Source of the DNA: Datura wrightii
Lineage: Eukaryota > Streptophyta > Magnoliopsida > Solanales > Solanaceae
Length of the DNA stretch: 64,000 nucleotides
Assembly (NCBI GenBank): GCA_035772735.1
Contig: JASDFA010000007.1
Location: 71,152,501-71,216,500 of the forward strand
Direction of reading: 5' to 3'
The notes beneath the pieces are model-generated. The model saw only the letters and a list, made by a program, of their open reading frames with translations. It searched no databases and was not told the DNA's origin. The translations under genes were made by a program, and so were the position numbers. Shown in pieces: positions 47,643-59,437 of this stretch; position 1 is the first letter of the stretch; every line of letters starts with the position of its first letter.

Positions 47643-48940
47643 TTAAGTCAGAAATAACTGGGGATATCTGGCTTTCATACCTTCTTCTGTTTCCCAAGTC
47701 ATTTCCTCTCGCTTCCTATTATGCCATAATACTTTGACCGAGGAAACATCTTTAGTTCTCAATCTACGAATTTGCCGGTCCAGTATGGCTACTGGAACTT
47801 CTTCATAGGTCAACTCCTCTGTAACCTGAACATCTTGGACTGGAATGATTCTAGAGGGATCTCCTATGCATTTCCTCAGTATTGATACTTGGAAAACTAG
47901 GTGGACAAATTCTAATTCTGGAGGTAAGTTTAGCTCATATACCACTTGGCCTATTCTTCGACGAATCTGATAAGGCCCAACAAATCTCGGGCTAAGCTTG
48001 CCTTTCTTACAAAATCTCATCACACCCTTTATCGGCGAAACTTTCAAGAATACCCAGTCATTAACATTTAATTCCAAATTTCTGTGCCGCACATTAGCAT
48101 ACGATTTCTGGTGGCTCTGAGTAGTCAGTAAACATTCTCTAATAAGCTTTACTTTTTCTTCTGACTGATGAATAATATCTGGCCTAATCAATGCTGATTC
48201 TCCTGCCTCAAACCAACCGGCTGGAGATCTACTCTTTCGCCCATACAACGCTTCATAAGGCGCCATCTGGATTACTGGATGGTAACTGTTATTATAGGCG
48301 AATTCAAAGAGTGGTAGTGTTCATCCCGGCTACCTCCAAAATCTAACACACACGCTCAAAACATATCCTTGAGTGTCTGAATAGTGTGTTCTGCCTGCCC
48401 ATCTGTCTGAGGATGAAAAACTGTGCTTAGGTTAACCTGTGTCCCTAAGCCTCTCTGAAATGATTGCCAAAATTTAGCTGTAAACTTCGCCCCTCTGTCG
48501 GAGCTCATTGACAATGAAATACCATGCAACCTGACTATTTCTTTGATATACAGATCAGCATAGTCTTCGGTTGGAAAGGTAGCCCTTACTGTCAGGAAGT
48601 GAGCTGACTTGTCAATCTGTCAATGATTCCCCAGATCGAATCATATCTTCGCCTGGTGCGGGGTAATCCTGCTACAAAATCCGTATTAACTGCTTCCCAT
48701 TTCCATTGAGGCACAGCTATATCCTGAATCAACCCGCCTAGTTTCTGATGTTCAGCTTTTACCAGTTGGCAATTGGGACACTGAGCTACAAATTCTGCTA
48801 TCCCTTTCTTCATTCCTAACCACCAGTAGATTTCTTTTACATCATGGCACATGTTGTCAAACCTGGGTGGAGAGAATAACGGGCATAATGTACATCGCCC
48901 ATAATCTGCTGGCGAAGCCCTGCAACGTCTGGAACACAAA
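47643..48940 (-). pseudogene. J integrase
   Basis: The C-terminal 207 residues (48266-47643) are open: GKLSPRFVGPYQI and the tail VKVLWHNRKREEMTWETEEG. Upstream, 48939-48592 holds VKEIYWWLGMKKG, CPNCQLVKAEH and the start of the core (DSIWGIIDRLT, where the first catalytic Asp remains). Frame changes near 48590, 48320 and 48860 break the gene. The bases 47400-47642 are the 3' leader. Confidence 0.8.
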
Positions 48941-49610
48941 GGAGATCTTTATATCTCCACACTCCATCCTCAGTTATCTGAAAATTTGTCATCTCTCCCC
49001 GCTGAACACTGTTTCTGAGCTGAACCATGCTAGGATCTTTGTGTTGCCGTTCCTTTACTTCCACAACTAACGACGACACTGCGGTATTTTGGATTACTGC
49101 TCTGTTGTCCCCTATTTCTTCAACATGAACGGCTAAACTGGCTAGCTGATGCAACTCTCGGGCTAATTCCCGCTGCTCGGGCTGCAAGTATGCTAAACTC
49201 CCCACAGATTCACGGCTGAGGGAATCTTCTACTACGTTGGCCCTTCCTAGATGATACAGAATATTCACGTCATAGTCTTTCAACAACTCTAACCAGCGAC
49301 ACTGTCGCACATTCAACTTCTAGAAGCTTTTCTCTCATGCCTCAGTCCACTGAAATTTTTGCTGCTTTCTACGTCAGTTTAGTCAGAGGTGCTGCAAAAG
49401 TGGAAAATCCTTCCATAAATCTTTTGTAGTACCCGGCTAACCCCAGGAAAATGTGTACCTCAGTCGGAGAGGAGTTTTGGCCATGTTTTCACTGCTTTTA
49501 TTTTCTGTGTATCTACCTGTATACCAGCCTCCGACACGATGTGACCCAAAAAGGCTACTAAATTCAGCCAAAATTCACATTAGATAAATTGGCATGTAAC
49601 TAACGATCAT
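48941..49610 (-). pseudogene. J RNase H end and RT fragment with internal deletion
   Basis: The RNase H end has RWLELLKDYDVNILYH and the linker VSSLVVEVKERQHKDPS. At about 49319 the sequence jumps to the end of RT (FLGHIV, QVDTQKI region, to about 49600), losing roughly 300 bp present in F. Short shared sequence at the junction suggests a microhomology deletion. Homology to RT stops near 49610. Confidence 0.7.
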
Positions 49611-51150
49611 ACTGGTTTATTATACCAGAGAAACTGACAAGTAATCTATCTGTATAGCTAGAGCTTTATCTGGCCTTCTGGGTGGCATGCTAATGCTACT
49701 CGCTGCCGGAATAATCTGTATGACTGTCTGTACACCATGTGCACGTATCTGATCAGAGGATCCTGATAGTGATCATGATCTCTAATAATCTGGCTGAATA
49801 ACTATGAATAACTGAATAACTGGGTTGAATGACCCAAATACTGAAGTAGTCTAACAATGCTCTAAACTTCCTACTCGGGCATCTGTAGCTCATGCATAAC
49901 AGTGGAGTTGTGGACAGCTTACTGTTTTGTTATTATAATTGGACAACTATAGAGCTGGGCTTAGTCGAACTTACCCTCAGGCTATCAGCCCCTGGATCTT
50001 CACAGGGAGTCTACCGATTTCCTTGTCTTAGTAGACACTATGCTAGCAGAGTACTACCAATTCCTTATGCCTTGTTCGTATCCACTCGGATCTATACTGC
50101 TGTTCTGGGGAAATTCTCGGTCTTATGAGCAATTTCGTAAAGACTGGCCTTCTCCTGGGACTCCGTATCTCAATATCTTACGAGAACCGGCTGGGGTATT
50201 AGTCTATCACTGACTACTGATGTGGACCCTTTCTTGGGGTACCCACGGGTTTGTCTGACTAGGACGGCTAGCTGACTTGCGGGGTGTTCTACATGATAAC
50301 TGCTAGGTTGACTAAGGCTGACTCTCACCTACAAGGCTGGAAAAATGATGTACGACCACTTAACATACTGGAGAATTCTGTGTTGCTAACCTCTGGAGTA
50401 CACTTATTCGGTCTTTATTTCTGGTTTTGGCACATGCGATAACGTTACTGATCTTTAGGGATGCTTCCCTACTAATATAGGCGCCAGCTGGTCGTTAGAC
50501 CGTCTAATTGCGCCCGTATCATCTAACCACCTGATTCAGGCTACTAACTCTTGTGAGCTTCTGAAGTCTAGATCTGGCAATAAGCATATAAGTCCATTAG
50601 CTCAATAAACTGAAAACTAAGAAAGTTCCTATGGCTTCGTACGTGAATCACACTTACTCTGCCCCCTTTTTGGCGAGGGGTCCTGCAGTACGATCTGTAT
50701 ATACTTCCTGGCAGCTAACTAGAATATGTATGACTGTAACCCCTATTGGCAGCTACACACAACATATCTGTTATCTATATATATATATATATCAACAACT
50801 ATGTAAAATACATGCTGAATTTTGTAGTAATACATAATCTCTGACATGCTTTACTGAATTTCATACTGCACATGATATACTGCTTCTAAAATCTAATGAT
50901 ATCTCCTGTCCTCTCATATCATTTCATTGGATTTTCGTCCCATTCTGGAAGCAACAAACACATGCACTTTAGTTATGGTCTGCTATTTGAAATTTCGCCA
51001 CTCTTACAACGTGGGGTCAACATTCGAACCTTGTGGCTTTACTTGGCATTATATTAAGGGCCCGTGACTATCTATGGGAACTTGTCTCTAGGCCACACTA
51101 GATTAGAGCCTCTGTGTCGGCACTCTCCTACCTTCCCCCTAGGCGGACAT
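49611..51150. other. Unrecognised segment inside J, part 1
   Basis: No gag, protease or RT homology was seen, and no long ORF. It contains an AT microsatellite (about 50775-50792). It continues after element I at 58585. The two parts together occupy the place of gag, protease and most of RT. Confidence 0.45.
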
Positions 51151-51155
51151 ACCAC
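51151..51155. repeat. I target-site duplication, left copy (ACCAC)
   Basis: It is identical to 58580-58584. Confidence 0.9.
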
Positions 51156-52589
51156 TGATCGTGGGCAAAAATAGCATGCCGGAGTGATGCTTTATACCTT
51201 AATTTAGTCTTGTTTATCTAAGTTATTTTATACATTTTCATGTGATTTTATGTAAATGTGAATATATACTAACCAACATGATTAGTCCTTGTTTTTGAAG
51301 GTTAATAATGCATTTGAGGAACTAATTCATGATTTGGTGAAGTGGAGGAATGGAATCAAGAGCAAAACGTGAAAGTCAACAAGAAAACATGCAATAACTG
51401 GCACCCTGCACGATAGGGGCCGTGTCACGCTGCTAACGCGGCAACACTTGGCCAAAAATTGCATTTTTTGGCACATTCCAGTGAGGGTACGCGTTACCAA
51501 TGTGTCACGGAGGTCAAGTAGGGAGTTCAGCTCCGTGACACGTTGCTGTTCCACCACAGGCGAAATTTTGCAATTTTTCAGCATAGTATAAATTGAACCC
51601 TTAGCTCCTAAAATCATTTGGTCACGATTTTATTCTGAAAAACCACCTAGGAGTGAAGGGAGAAGTGGGAGAACTCATCTAGGGTTTATCAAATTCCCTT
51701 CTCATCTACCAAATTCATGTAAGTATGTTAGTTTAGTATTAGTTAATTGTAGTTTTACGAACATGAATGGCAAGAACCCTTCCTCTAGGGTTGAAGCCAT
51801 GAATTATGATTGTGCTTTTTTGAATTTGTTTTGGAATTAAGTTATTGATTGTTGTTTTCGTCTTGCATTCTGGATTGTTGGTTGTTTTTATGATTGATCA
51901 CCATGAAAGCATATTTGTTAGCTTGAGTAATAGCTTGAGAAAGTATTACCTAGGTCAGGACATGAGAATGTAAGGAGCATGTTTGTATCTCGGGAGAGAT
52001 TTTTGTGTCAGGATAGAAATATACCTAACACCGTGCTTGGTTGACACACGGGGGTTATGAAAGACCAACTTGGGATGTCACATCACCACTCGAAGAAGTA
52101 GTTGTGAGGCAAAGTTGAGTTAAATGGTTAGATGCACGAAAGTCCCTAATCGTTTCCCCGTAAACCACAACATAATTGACTGCCCGCGACTAGAAAATTA
52201 AACTCCTCGCTCACAATGATGCAGTGAGGCTAGATTGCCGTGTTTAGATGCTCGAAAGACCATAACATGCAATTATAATTATGTGAAATAACAATTGATA
52301 GTTCCATGCTTAACCCATTGCAAATCGTAGGATCGCATAATTAATTGGTTTTAACTCTATGTTGCTCCTAGAGTGATTTCAGAATATTTCGTTGACCCAA
52401 ACTTAGACTTAATTAATCTCAATCGAAAATGTCTATAACCAACACTTGAGGCATTTAAGATCACAATAGAAATGGATAGTTAGAGGAATGGGTCCAGTCC
52501 CTGTGGGTTCGACAATCCGATTCTTAAAAAGAGCCACTATATTACTTGCACGACCCGTACACTTGCGGACGCGCGAATCGGGCACGTCA
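51156..52589 (+). repeat. I 5' LTR
   Basis: It runs from TGATCGTGGG to GGGCACGTCA. The GC-rich palindrome module lies at about 51410-51550 and a TATA box (TATAAATT) at 51587-51594. A consensus donor (GTAAGT, 51719) with an acceptor at 52704-52705 would remove U5 and the primer site from a spliced RNA; this is only a possibility. Confidence 0.92.
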
Positions 52590-52595
52590 AGTTTT

Positions 52596-52613
52596 TGGCG
52601 CCGTTGCCGGGGA
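52596..52613 (+). other. I primer binding site (tRNA-Asp)
   Basis: TGGCGCCGTTGCCGGGGA matches the 3' end of plant tRNA-Asp as used by Athila-lineage elements. It starts 7 bases after the LTR. Confidence 0.85.
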
Positions 52614-52705
52614 CTCGGCGAAGTTTTGATAATTTATCTATTTTTGTGTGATTTTTGAATTTCCTTAAGTGTTGAGAAACTTGGTCTTAGTGTGCTTAAT
52701 TGCAG

Positions 52706-53881
52706 GTGACAGGTTGTCCTGCCGAGCTGGCTAGAAATAGAGAGCTTGTGGAACCATTGTTGGAACCTGAACGTCAAATCCATTTGCAAAGGAGAGTAGC
52801 TCTAGAGCAAAAGCTGAAGAGACTTCAAGAAAAGGTGCAACAACAACCACCCGCAGGACAAGAACAATTGTCATCCGAAGCAATGGCAGCAAGACCAGTT
52901 CGCGAAGTGGCAATCCCACTAGCGACGAATGTGACCTCTAGCATCCGTAAACCAGAACCTGGAGGGCACTTTGAGCTTAAACAAAACATGGTGCAGCTGT
53001 TACATTCTAGTGGTCAATTCACTGGGATGGCACATGAGGACCCGCAGCAGCACTTACAGAGCTTTTTAGAGATTAGTGACACGCTTGTCCCCACCGGCGT
53101 GTCCACAGATTATGTCCGAATGACCCTCTTCCCATTTTCACTGTTGGGAGAGGCGAAAAAGTGGCTGAAGGCTGAGCCACCGAACTCCATAACTTCATGG
53201 AATGACTTGGCTAAGAAGTTCCTTATCAGATTCTTCCCTTCAGGCAAAACTGCAAGGTTGAGAAGTGAAATACTCAGTTTCAAGCAGAGGCCTGATGAGA
53301 ACTTTTATATGGCTTGGGAAAGATTCAAGTCATTGTTGAGAGATTGCCCCCATCACCAGTTTTCAAATGAAGTGCTGGCCCATACCTTTGTAGAAAGTCT
53401 AGACCCACACACAAAAATATTACTAGACTCTGCATCGGGTGGGCAAGCCTTGGATAAGACTTATGATGAGTTGTACACCTTGTTGAATAGAATTGCACAA
53501 GGAAATCTAGAGTGGCACAGTGAGTCATCGAGAGGGGCAGGAAAGAGATTGGGGTTGATAGAAGTAGATGGTTTGAATGCCTTGGCAGCACAGTTAGCTT
53601 CGTTCCAGCATCAAATGATGACTCAGTTCAATAAACTGAGTATGAACAAACGCCAGGGCCAGGTTAATGCAGTTCAGCAAGCTCCGAGTTGGTGGGAAAT
53701 TTGTGGTAATAATGGGCACCATGCAGAATCTTGTGGAGCCAATCCGGAGTCAGTCAATTTTGTTAGTAATGTGCAGCGCAACAATCAGAATTTTGAAACC
53801 AGTTACAACAGAAATTGGCAGGGCCACCCGAATTTTTCTTGGGGTGGAAACCAAAAGCAGAATTATATGCTACCTCAACAA
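52706..53881 (+). CDS. I gag
   Basis: The frame is open from after a TAA at 52697. The first in-frame ATG is at 52883 (MAARPVREVAIP), leaving a coiled-coil-like segment upstream (RRVALEQKLKRLQEKVQQQ) without a visible ATG, so the start is uncertain. The retrotransposon gag domain covers about 53080-53520 (LGEAKKWLKAEPPNSITSW, FLIRFFPSGKTARLR, RPDENFYMAWERFK). A knuckle WEICGNNGHHAESC at about 53690 lacks its first Cys (Trp instead). TAA at 53882 sits in a Gln-rich stretch where CAA is expected. Gag would assemble the particle and could package this RNA. Confidence 0.85.
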
Positions 53882-53934
53882 TAACAGTATCAGCAGAATA
53901 GGCAGAATGATGGGAAATTGAGTAGCAGAAACTT

Positions 53935-55163
53935 ATGGAGACCCAGAATCAGTTAGCAGAAAATCAGGCGAGGATGGCAACAGACTTAACGAATCAGCAA
54001 GTAGCCACCCGCAATCTTGAAAAACAAGTGGGTCAGATAGCAGCTGCTCAAAACATGAGATCACAAGGGGGATTACCTAGCGACACAGATCCTAACCCCC
54101 GGCAAATCAATGCCATCAGTTTGAGAAGCGGTAAGAAATTAGCTGATGCAGTGCCAAAAGAGATGAGAAAGGGGTTGCAGCCGGAGTTGGTTAGACCAGA
54201 ACCATCCATCAACATGGGAGATAATCAGAGTGCTAGCCAACAAAATGCGGAACTTTTGTTGCAGCCAGCACAAAGACCACCACCACCATTCCCTCAGAAA
54301 TTCAGAAAGAGCAAGGAAGAGGAATGCTTCGAAAAGTTCTTCGAGAGCTTCAAAGAACTTCACATAAATTTGCCTCTTATTGATGTCTTGCAGGGAATGC
54401 CCAAGTATGCTAAATACTTGAAGGATGTAATGGCGAACAAAGTGAGATTGGTGGATGTCCAGACTGTAGCACTGACTGAGGAGTGCAGTCACAGGGTATT
54501 GAGCAAAATGCCGAAGAAGCTCAAAGACCCAGGGAGTTTTACTCTCCCCATACAAATTGGTAAAGCTGAGGTGCTACGAGCTTTGTGTGACTTAGGGGCA
54601 GCAGTCAATCTAATGCCCCTATCCTTATTCAACACCTTGGGGTTGGGAAAACCGAGGCCGACAAGGTTGATGCTGCAGCTGGCTGCAAGTCACGAGTGAC
54701 ACCTGATGGAATAATAGAGGACCTTCTCATCAAAGTAGGTAAGTTCATTATACCTACTGATTTTATTGTCTTGGATTTTCAGGTTGATGACCAGGTACCC
54801 CTGATCTTGGGATGACCATTCTTGGCCACTGGAGGAGCGGTGATTGATTTGAAAGAAGGGACCCTGAAAATGAGGGTTAAGGATGAAGAAGAAATCTTCC
54901 GCGTTTACCAAGAAATGAACCCATCTGCACACTATAGAAACCTTTGTCAGGTTAGTGTGTTGGCAGAGGATAAGTGTGGGGTGGAGGATTCCACAGGTGC
55001 AGGGCCAAAGGCAATTACAAGTGTTCAGCCCGAGTCTGATAAAGGGCTTCAAATTGAGAAGAAGTTGGAGAAAGAGAGGAACAGAGTGGAGGTTGTTTCC
55101 TCTAAACAGCAAAAGAAAAGGAGATGGTTCTCGAAAGAGGACCCAGGTATGAGGATGTCCTGA
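53935..55163 (+). pseudogene. I gag tail and protease
   Basis: After a stop and a frame change near 53882-53930, the frame 53935-54699 has TRNLEKQVGQIAAAQNMR, SLRSGKKLADAV and LHINLPLIDVLQGMPKY. The protease follows with ALCDLGAAVNLMPLSLF (Asp-Leu-Gly, usual for this lineage). A frame break occurs near 54699. The later part has VPLILG, TGA, PFLATGGAVIDL (about 54805-54850), with TGA at the Arg position, and ends at 55163 in a basic, Lys-rich tail. The RT that should follow is absent. Confidence 0.8.
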
Positions 55164-57144
55164 AAAGGATAGTCCACGTCGGGCCACGACGTAAAATAAG
55201 GCGCTACTTGGGAGGCAACCCAAGGGTACCACAGGTACCATTTTAATTTCTTGCATTTGTGTTGATTTTATTTATTTCTCATCTTGTGTTGTTTTTGGTG
55301 GAAAGTTAAGCATAGATAGAGGGGAAGTCTGAGTACCCGTGGAGGAGGAAGCTAAAAAGCATGGACGATAAAAAGTGTGGGGTCAACACACACTTGTGCA
55401 AAACTGAAGAAAAGCATGCTATTTGCTAGGCTAAAGGCCTCAGGGAGTATTTCTCACCCTTTTTAAATTTTAATTTGATGCTATGAGGACATAGCCTTAT
55501 TTAAGTGTGGGGTGCGGGAAATTTCAAAAATTTTTGTGCTTAACAAGTTTGTGGTGAATGTAATGCTAATGCTTGAGAAATTTGAGAAATTTGAAAAATT
55601 TGAAAATTTTTGTGAAGTAAGCATGACTTCATCACCCGTTGGTTTTTCTTTTCGGTTTTTTTCCTATGGGGGGTATTTGAACCGAAGAATAAAAATTTTC
55701 TTTTTCTTTCTTTCCTTTGTCTATATATAGTGTTTCTAGTCATAGTTAGGGACTGTTTCCGACGATGGATGGATGACGACCATCTTGAGGAAAAATTAGT
55801 CGGTAGGTGTTTGGTTTTGTTGAAACCATAACTAATTGGTGCTTGATGTTCTTGTTATGTACTATGCATGATTGTAAGATGCGAGTATGTTCAGTGTGTA
55901 GCATGCAAATGTATAACTTTGTTTGAGACACTTAAGCTCTTGAATTTGACTCAATATGATTGAAGCTTAATCTGAATTCTTGCGATTAGCTGAGTAAGAG
56001 TCTGATGAATGTGTCTTGAATTGAGCATGTGCCATGAGTGTAAGATTTTTGAGTATTCTGTGCTATTGTGGATTGTCTAGAACTTGCCTGGTGTGTTTAT
56101 AAAACTAAATGAAGGATGTGAATTGTAGGAGATGATTTAGGCATTTTTTTCGAATGAACCAATTCTTATCCCTCATTTTACCTACCTTGGAAAGATTAAT
56201 CCTAGTTAGCCCCATTGAGCCTTGAGCCTATTCTTTGACAACTGCAACATAAGCTTAATCCTTTTTCTTTCATTAGCCTTGTGTTTGATCCAAAACTCCT
56301 AAGCGCTTGAAAAAAAAACCCGAAGGAGTAAGGGAATGAGAAGAATAAAAAGAAAGGAAAAGTAGCAAGTTGTAGAAGTGAGAAAAGGACAAAGGTGCAC
56401 TTGTGTGAAAATGGTTGATTATTAGTAAGGAACAAGAAAACAAATTAATGAAAAATTATTCATAGAACTCCTTACTAATAAGTTAATAGTGACTAAAGAA
56501 AAGGGGAACATAAGAGGAAAAAGAAAGCTGAAAGGAGAAAAAGGTGAAGTAAGGGAAGGGAAGTTCGTAAGGAGGGCGTAATGTATTAAAAGCGCTTAGG
56601 AAAGATAGTCATTATTATTGGCCAGAATAGTACCTGCCTGTCCCTTAGCTTACATTACAACCCATTAAGTCCTACTTGATCTTACATTCACACATCCTTA
56701 AATTAGTGGAATAAAACACTAAGGGCAAGCTTATGGGTCATTACATGATGCATGTGAATTCTTTGTGAGAGTGAGCGTAATTCTATTCATGTACCCACAC
56801 ATGTTGTGATTTAAAAAATTATTTTTGCGTGTGATTGGGTAACTCTCTTTCCGTGAGGGGCACATGTTGAATGAAGGATATAATTCATGTGGGGTTTCTT
56901 AAGCAGTTGATTTGCATGAGTTTGCTAAGATTGAGAGTCGATTCTTGAGGTTAAGAGGTCTTAACATAGTTGTACTTCATTTCAATGATCAAATCGTGCA
57001 TGCTCTATCTTTAGCTTGTTATCTTACGTAATCATTGTAGTCGTAGCTTGAATATTCTTGCTAAATGAGTTATGGATGAGTCTCCATATGCATGAGATGT
57101 AATAGGTTGTTCGAGGACGAACAAGTCTTTAAGTGTGGGGTAGG
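55164..57144 (+). other. I noncoding tail, hairpin and polypurine tract
   Basis: The first 60 bases hold a hairpin sequence (55207-55224). The rest is noncoding: AAGTGTGGGGT at 55373-55383, 55503-55513 and 57131-57141, a short tandem array of GAGAAATTT units (about 55573-55612), and from about 55640 a 1.5 kb block conserved with E1. The last AAGTGTGGGGTAGG adjoins the LTR as the polypurine tract. Confidence 0.7.
55207..55224 (+). other. Conserved hairpin after pol position
   Basis: CTTGGGAGGCAACCCAAG folds as a 6-bp stem with loop AGGCAA. The equivalent at 62475-62492 is CTTAGGAGGCAACCTAAG, with both sides of the fourth pair changed and pairing kept. Confidence 0.6.
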
Positions 57145-58579
57145 TGATCGTGGGCAAAAATAGCATGCCCGCGTGATGCTTTATACCTTAATTTAGTCTT
57201 GTTTATCTAAGTTATTTTATACATTTTCATGTGATTTTATGTAAATGTGAATATATACTAACCAACATGATTAGTCCTTGTTTTTGAAGGTTAATAATGC
57301 ATTTGAGGAACTAATTCATGATTTGGTGAAGTGGAGGAATGGAATCAAGAGCAAAACGTGAAAGTCAACAAGAAAACATGCAATAACAGGCACCCTGCAC
57401 GATAGGGGCCGTGGCACGCTGCTAACGCGGCAACACTTGGCCAAAAATTGCATTTTTTGGCACATTCCAGTGAGGGTACGCGTTACCAACGTGTCACGGA
57501 GGTCAAGTAGGGCGTTCAGCTCCGTGACACGTTGTTGTTCCACCACAGGCCAAATTTTGCAATTTTTCAGCATAGTATAAATTGAAACCTTAGCTCCTAA
57601 AATCATTTGGTCACGATTTTATTCTGAAAAACCACCTAGGAGTGAAGGGAGAAGTGGGAGAACTCATCTAGGGTTTATCAAATTCCCTTCTCATTTACCA
57701 AATTCATGTAAGTATGTTAGTTTAGTATTAGTTAATTGTAGTTTTACGAACATGAATGGCAAGAACCCTTCCTCTAGGGTTGAAGCCATGAATTAAGATT
57801 GTGCTTTTATGAATTTGTTTTGGAATTAAGTTATTGATTGTTGTTTTCATCTTGCATTCTGGATTGTTGGTTGTTTTTATGATTGATCACCATGAAAGCA
57901 TATTTGTTAGCTTGAGTAATAGCTTGAGAAAGTATTACCTAGGTCAGGACATGAGAATGTAAGGAGCATGTTTGTATCTCGGGAGAGATTTTTGTGTCAG
58001 GATAGAAATATACCTAACACCGTGCTTGGTTGACACACGGGGGTTATGAAAGACCAACTTGGGATGTCACATCACCACTCGAAGAAGTAGTTGTGAGGCT
58101 AAGTTGAGTTAAATGGTTAGACGCACGAAAGTCCCTAATCGTTTCCCCGTAAACCACAACATAATTGATTGCCCACGACTAGAAAATTAAACTCCTCGCT
58201 CACAATGATGCAGTGAGGCTAGATTGCCATGTTTAGAGGCTCGAAAGACCATAAACATGCAATTCTAATTATGTGAAATAGCAATTGATAGTTCCATGCT
58301 TAACCCATTGCAAATCGTAGGATCGCATGATTAATTGGTTTTAACTCTATGTTGCTCCTAGAGTGATTTCAGAATATTTCGTTGACCCAAACTTAGACTT
58401 AATTAATCTCAATCGAAAATGTCTATAACCAACACTTGAGGTATTTAAGATCACAATAGAAATGGATAGTTAGAGGAATGGGTCCAGTCCCTGTGGGTTC
58501 GACAATCCGGTTCTTAAAAAGAGCCACTATATTACTTGCACAACCCGTACACTTGCGGACGCGCGAATCGGGCACGTCA
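57145..58579 (+). repeat. I 3' LTR
   Basis: It runs from TGATCGTGGG to GGGCACGTCA, about 98% identical to the 5' LTR. TATA box TATAAATT lies at 57576-57583. Confidence 0.92.
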
Positions 58580-58584
58580 ACCAC
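58580..58584. repeat. I target-site duplication, right copy (ACCAC)
   Basis: It is identical to 51151-51155. Confidence 0.9.
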
Positions 58585-59154
58585 AACATTCTGGACTATG
58601 ACCTTACTGTCTCTTAGCTGTCAGTATGAGTCTTAGTCCTTAATACATGATGTTCTATCAATCTGGAGGTGATTCTGATTTCCCTTCAAAATCTAGTATT
58701 CATTCTCTTCACCCTTATCTTCCTTAAACTGAGCTCTAGAGTTCAAGGTACCTGCCTTACATTGTCAATAAGGTTATCAATCAACCCATTACTGCTTACT
58801 TTGGGCAACATCGCCTCAATCCTTATGCCCTTTGCTATACTGGAATCAAAACTAAGAGGTAGGAATAGCCTTTTCTTACTGCAACGAAATGAAAACATGG
58901 AACTGTACCCCATCTGAAAGGATGGAGGTGGGAATCCTGCATTTCCCTCTCTTTCTCACATGCATCTAATAATCTGATATTATCTGTCATCTTAGTCAAA
59001 TCTTATATATCTAACAAATAAATCCACTCATATATACGCTATGCTTCTGACTTCCTACTCTGAGGTTATATAAATATACTGGGGATGGTACCAATAGAGG
59101 TATCACATTAGGAGGTCCCTAATATCTCCTCCTGCTGCTGTAGTTACCCTGCAA
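58585..59154. other. Unrecognised segment inside J, part 2
   Basis: It continues 51150 across the I insertion. No domain was recognised. Confidence 0.4.
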
Positions 59155-59433
59155 CTGGCTGGTGCCCTCTTCTGCTGCTATATCCAATCTTCTGCTTGTG
59201 ATAGGGTGTCACTGATCTGACTTTGTATCTGTAACCAAAGAGTATGATAAGTTTTAGGGACTCAACCCTATACTGTATCGCTCTATAGCACGACTAAATA
59301 AGAAGAAAGAGTAACCATCCTATCATGCCTTGCAGCCTCCTGTCTATAGTATGTGGTGCACAACACATCAATAGACAAGACTCTACTTAGCACGGCTTGC
59401 AGACTCCTTGGGATACGACCTGCTCTAATACCA
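59155..59433 (-). pseudogene. J gag start remnant, leader and primer site
   Basis: About 59155-59228 matches the first 70 bases of F gag (CACCCTATCAC, GGATATAGCAGCAG on the minus strand) but without an ATG. The leader to 59421 aligns with F. The primer site 59422-59433 reads TGGTATTAGAGC on the minus strand, one change from consensus. Confidence 0.65.
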
Positions 59434-59437
59434 AGTT

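Larger units (their letters stand above)
51156..58579 (+). mobile_element. I: young gag-only Athila-like element
   Basis: LTRs of 1434 and 1435 bp, TG...CA ends, perfect TSDs, an exact tRNA-Asp primer site and a polypurine tract define a 7.4 kb insertion. Only gag and protease are present; RT, RNase H, integrase and the env-position ORF are absent. By eye the LTRs differ at about 27 positions (about 2%), the lowest in the window. Confidence 0.92.

Noticed and set aside
54139..55256. Minus-strand ORFs of 138 and 188 residues
   Set aside because: They are antisense shadows of the gag-protease region of element I.
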